Source of the DNA: Rhodobacteraceae bacterium HLUCCO07
Lineage (GTDB): Bacteria > Pseudomonadota > Alphaproteobacteria > Rhodobacterales > Rhodobacteraceae
DNA: 64,000 nt
Assembly: GCA_001314705.1 (NCBI GenBank)
Contig: LJSU01000025.1
Location: 62,001-126,000, forward strand
Reading direction: 5' to 3'
The notes below the pieces were generated by a model, which saw nothing but the letters and a program-made list of their open reading frames with translations, was not told the origin of the DNA and did no database searches. Both the position numbers and the translations under genes were made by a program. Each line of letters begins with the position of its first letter. The first letter of the stretch is position 1. This document shows positions 62,601 through 64,000 of this stretch, one piece after another.

Positions 62601-63061
62601 CATTCGAGCAGGTGAACGAGAACTTCTCGCTGCTGTTCCGGCACCTCTTCAGTGGTGGCGAGGCCAAGCTGGTGCTGGTGGAAAGCGACGACCCGCTCGA
62701 AGCGGGGCTGGAAATCATGTGCCAGCCGCCGGGCAAGAAGCTGGCCACGCTGTCGCTCTTGTCGGGGGGTGAGCAGACGCTGACCGCGCTGGCGCTGATC
62801 TTTGCGGTGTTCCTGGCCAATCCGGCGCCGATCTGTGTGCTCGACGAGGTCGATGCACCGCTCGATGATGCCAATGTCACGCGGTTCTGCGACATGCTTG
62901 ACGAGATGTGCCGCCGGACCGACACGCGGTTCCTGATCATCACGCACCACGCGGTGACGATGGCGCGGATGGACCGGCTCTTTGGGGTCACCATGCAGGA
63001 GCAGGGGGTGAGCCAGCTGGTGAGCGTGGACCTCAAGAAGGCCGAGCAGATGGTGGCGTGA
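59606..63061 (+). CDS. smc: Chromosome segregation protein SMC
   Basis: Condensin ATPase of 1151 residues. The N-terminal head is [21 protein letters not shown] with Walker A [20 protein letters not shown]. Two long, Ala/Glu/Arg-rich coiled coils flank a hinge near residues 520-620 ([19 protein letters not shown], then [14 protein letters not shown]). The C-terminal head has [21 protein letters not shown] (signature) and [20 protein letters not shown] (Walker B). It compacts and resolves chromosomes with ScpAB. GTG at 59606 with AGGCAGGGG upstream is chosen; reading on to 59546 adds 20 residues not typical of the family. Confidence 0.95.
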   Translation: [1151 protein letters not shown]

Positions 63062-63115
63062 GCCGGCAGACGATCTTTCAGCGAAAAATCGGATGGGCGG
63101 GCGCCGTCATGCGGA

Positions 63116-64000
63116 TCACTCGGCCATGTGACAGGCGACGCGGGTCTTGCCGATATTGCGCATCTCGGGGCGTTCGCGACTGCACCGCTCGACGGCCAGC
63201 GGGCAGCGCGGATGAAAGGCGCAGCCCGTGGGCGGGTTGATCGCGTCGGGGATCTCGCCCTTGGGGGCCTCGATCTCGCGGCCGAACCCGTCCATCTTGG
63301 GCGCGGCGGCAAAGAGCATCTGCGTATAGGGGTGCTTGGGGTCGTTGAACAGCACGTCGCGGGGGGCCTCTTCGACCAGGCGGCCAAGGTAGAGCACGCC
63401 GATCCGGTCGGCCATGTGCTGCACCACGGTGAGGTCATGGCTGATGAAGAGATAGGTCAGGCCCAGTTCCTCGCGCAGGTCGGACATCAGGTTGAGAACC
63501 TGCGCCTGGACCGACACGTCGAGCGCCGATGTGGGTTCGTCGCAGACGATGATCCGCGGGTTCGAGGCCAGCGCCCGGGCGATGCAGATCCGCTGTCGCT
63601 GACCGCCGGAGAACTCATGCGGATACTTGCCCGCATCCGCCGCCGAAAGCCCCACCTGTTCGAGCAGCTTCTCGGCCAGCCCGGTGGTATCGCCGCCCTT
63701 GGCCGCGACCGGCTCGGCGATCACGTCGCGCACCCGCCAGCGCGGGTTGAGCGAGGCAAACGGATCCTGGAATATCATCTGGATTTCGCTGCGCACCGCC
63801 TCGATCTTGGCCGCATCGGTTTCGCTGGCCAGATCGACGCCGGATATCTGCACGCTGCCTTCGGTGGGCGCGACGAGGCCGACCATGATCTTGCCGATGG
63901 TGGATTTGCCCGAGCCGCTTTCGCCGACGAGTGCATAGACGCTGTTTTCCTCGATCTCGAAGCTGACATCCGATACGGCGGTCAGAAGGGCGCGGGGCAG
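63116..64000 (-). CDS. Oligopeptide/dipeptide ABC transporter ATP-binding protein (5' part beyond window)
   Basis: C-terminal 294 residues of an OppF/DppF-type ATPase. Walker A is VGESGSGKSTIGKIM at the right edge. Then come the Q-loop QMIFQDPFASLNPRWRV, the signature HEFSGGQRQRICIARAL, Walker B RIIVCDEPTSALDVSVQ and the H-loop YLFISHDLTV. The C-terminal oligo_HPY extension has INPPTGCAFHPRCPLA with Cys residues typical of this family. It powers uptake of peptides or nickel-like ligands. The frame runs unbroken to the window edge, so the start is outside. It is convergent with smc. Confidence 0.93.
   Translation of the reverse strand: MPRALLTAVSDVSFEIEENSVYALVGESGSGKSTIGKIMVGLVAPTEGSVQISGVDLASETDAAKIEAVRSEIQMIFQDPFASLNPRWRVRDVIAEPVAAKGGDTTGLAEKLLEQVGLSAADAGKYPHEFSGGQRQRICIARALASNPRIIVCDEPTSALDVSVQAQVLNLMSDLREELGLTYLFISHDLTVVQHMADRIGVLYLGRLVEEAPRDVLFNDPKHPYTQMLFAAAPKMDGFGREIEAPKGEIPDAINPPTGCAFHPRCPLAVERCSRERPEMRNIGKTRVACHMAE

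Overview
The window is a 64 kb piece of GC-rich alphaproteobacterial chromosome. Gene content and gene style point to the Rhodobacteraceae (Roseobacter group), probably a marine heterotroph: a Rhodobacter-type porin, the leuS-lptE-holA block, a TAXI-type TRAP transporter with fused permease, a DmdA-like methyltransferase, a GT14 protein with a Rhodobacterales-type C-terminal extension, and an alphaproteobacterial complex I zinc-finger subunit. I see no tRNA, rRNA, CRISPR array or prophage. The only mobile-element trace is a short IS3-type transposase remnant near 17.5 kb.

Layout. 0-8.6 kb is housekeeping: ftsK (cut by the left edge), an aminotransferase and an amidase on the minus strand, a UbiH-family hydroxylase, then Trm112-like, LON-domain, thioredoxin-TPR and exonuclease III genes. 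8.6-14.1 kb holds an orphan OmpR-type response regulator with a clear terminator, ribA with an L,D-transpeptidase-like gene, yggS, a porin with its own terminator, and a DUF3576 lipoprotein. 14.1-18.7 kb looks like an accessory insertion (GT4 glycosyltransferase, VWA-domain secreted protein, IS3 remnant, SH3-like secreted protein) just before leuS-lptE-holA. 23.1-32.0 kb is a cell-surface block: a GST, a CMP-nonulosonate synthetase-like gene, two tandem GT30 (Kdo-transferase-like) genes, neuC, a small glycosyltransferase, a sulfotransferase, neuB and an LpxL-like acyltransferase whose stop is one base from the neuB start. 32.0-37.3 kb is a methionine-catabolism unit: an Lrp-type regulator divergent from methionine gamma-lyase, a DmdA/GcvT-like methyltransferase and an AceE-like E1, resembling the mdeRAB system of Pseudomonas putida with an extra methyltransferase inside. 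37.3-42.9 kb is tamA-tamB. 43.2-51.8 kb holds transporters (TAXI TRAP, SLC13, CDF), tesB, a universal stress protein and an SGNH hydrolase. 52.1-64 kb holds polA, a DUF418 membrane protein, a 59-residue NDUFS6-like zinc protein, a GT14 protein divergent from a sulfotransferase, smc, and an oligopeptide ABC ATPase cut by the right edge.

Most notable: (1) the nonulosonate genes are physically and translationally tied to lipid A-type genes, suggesting a sialic-acid-like sugar in the inner LPS, possibly added by one of the GT30 paralogues; (2) a DmdA-like methyltransferase sits inside an mde-type methionine operon; (3) a 48-49 base hairpin repeat occurs twice, both times between convergent genes. 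Functions are assigned from recognisable motifs and family memory; no database search was possible.
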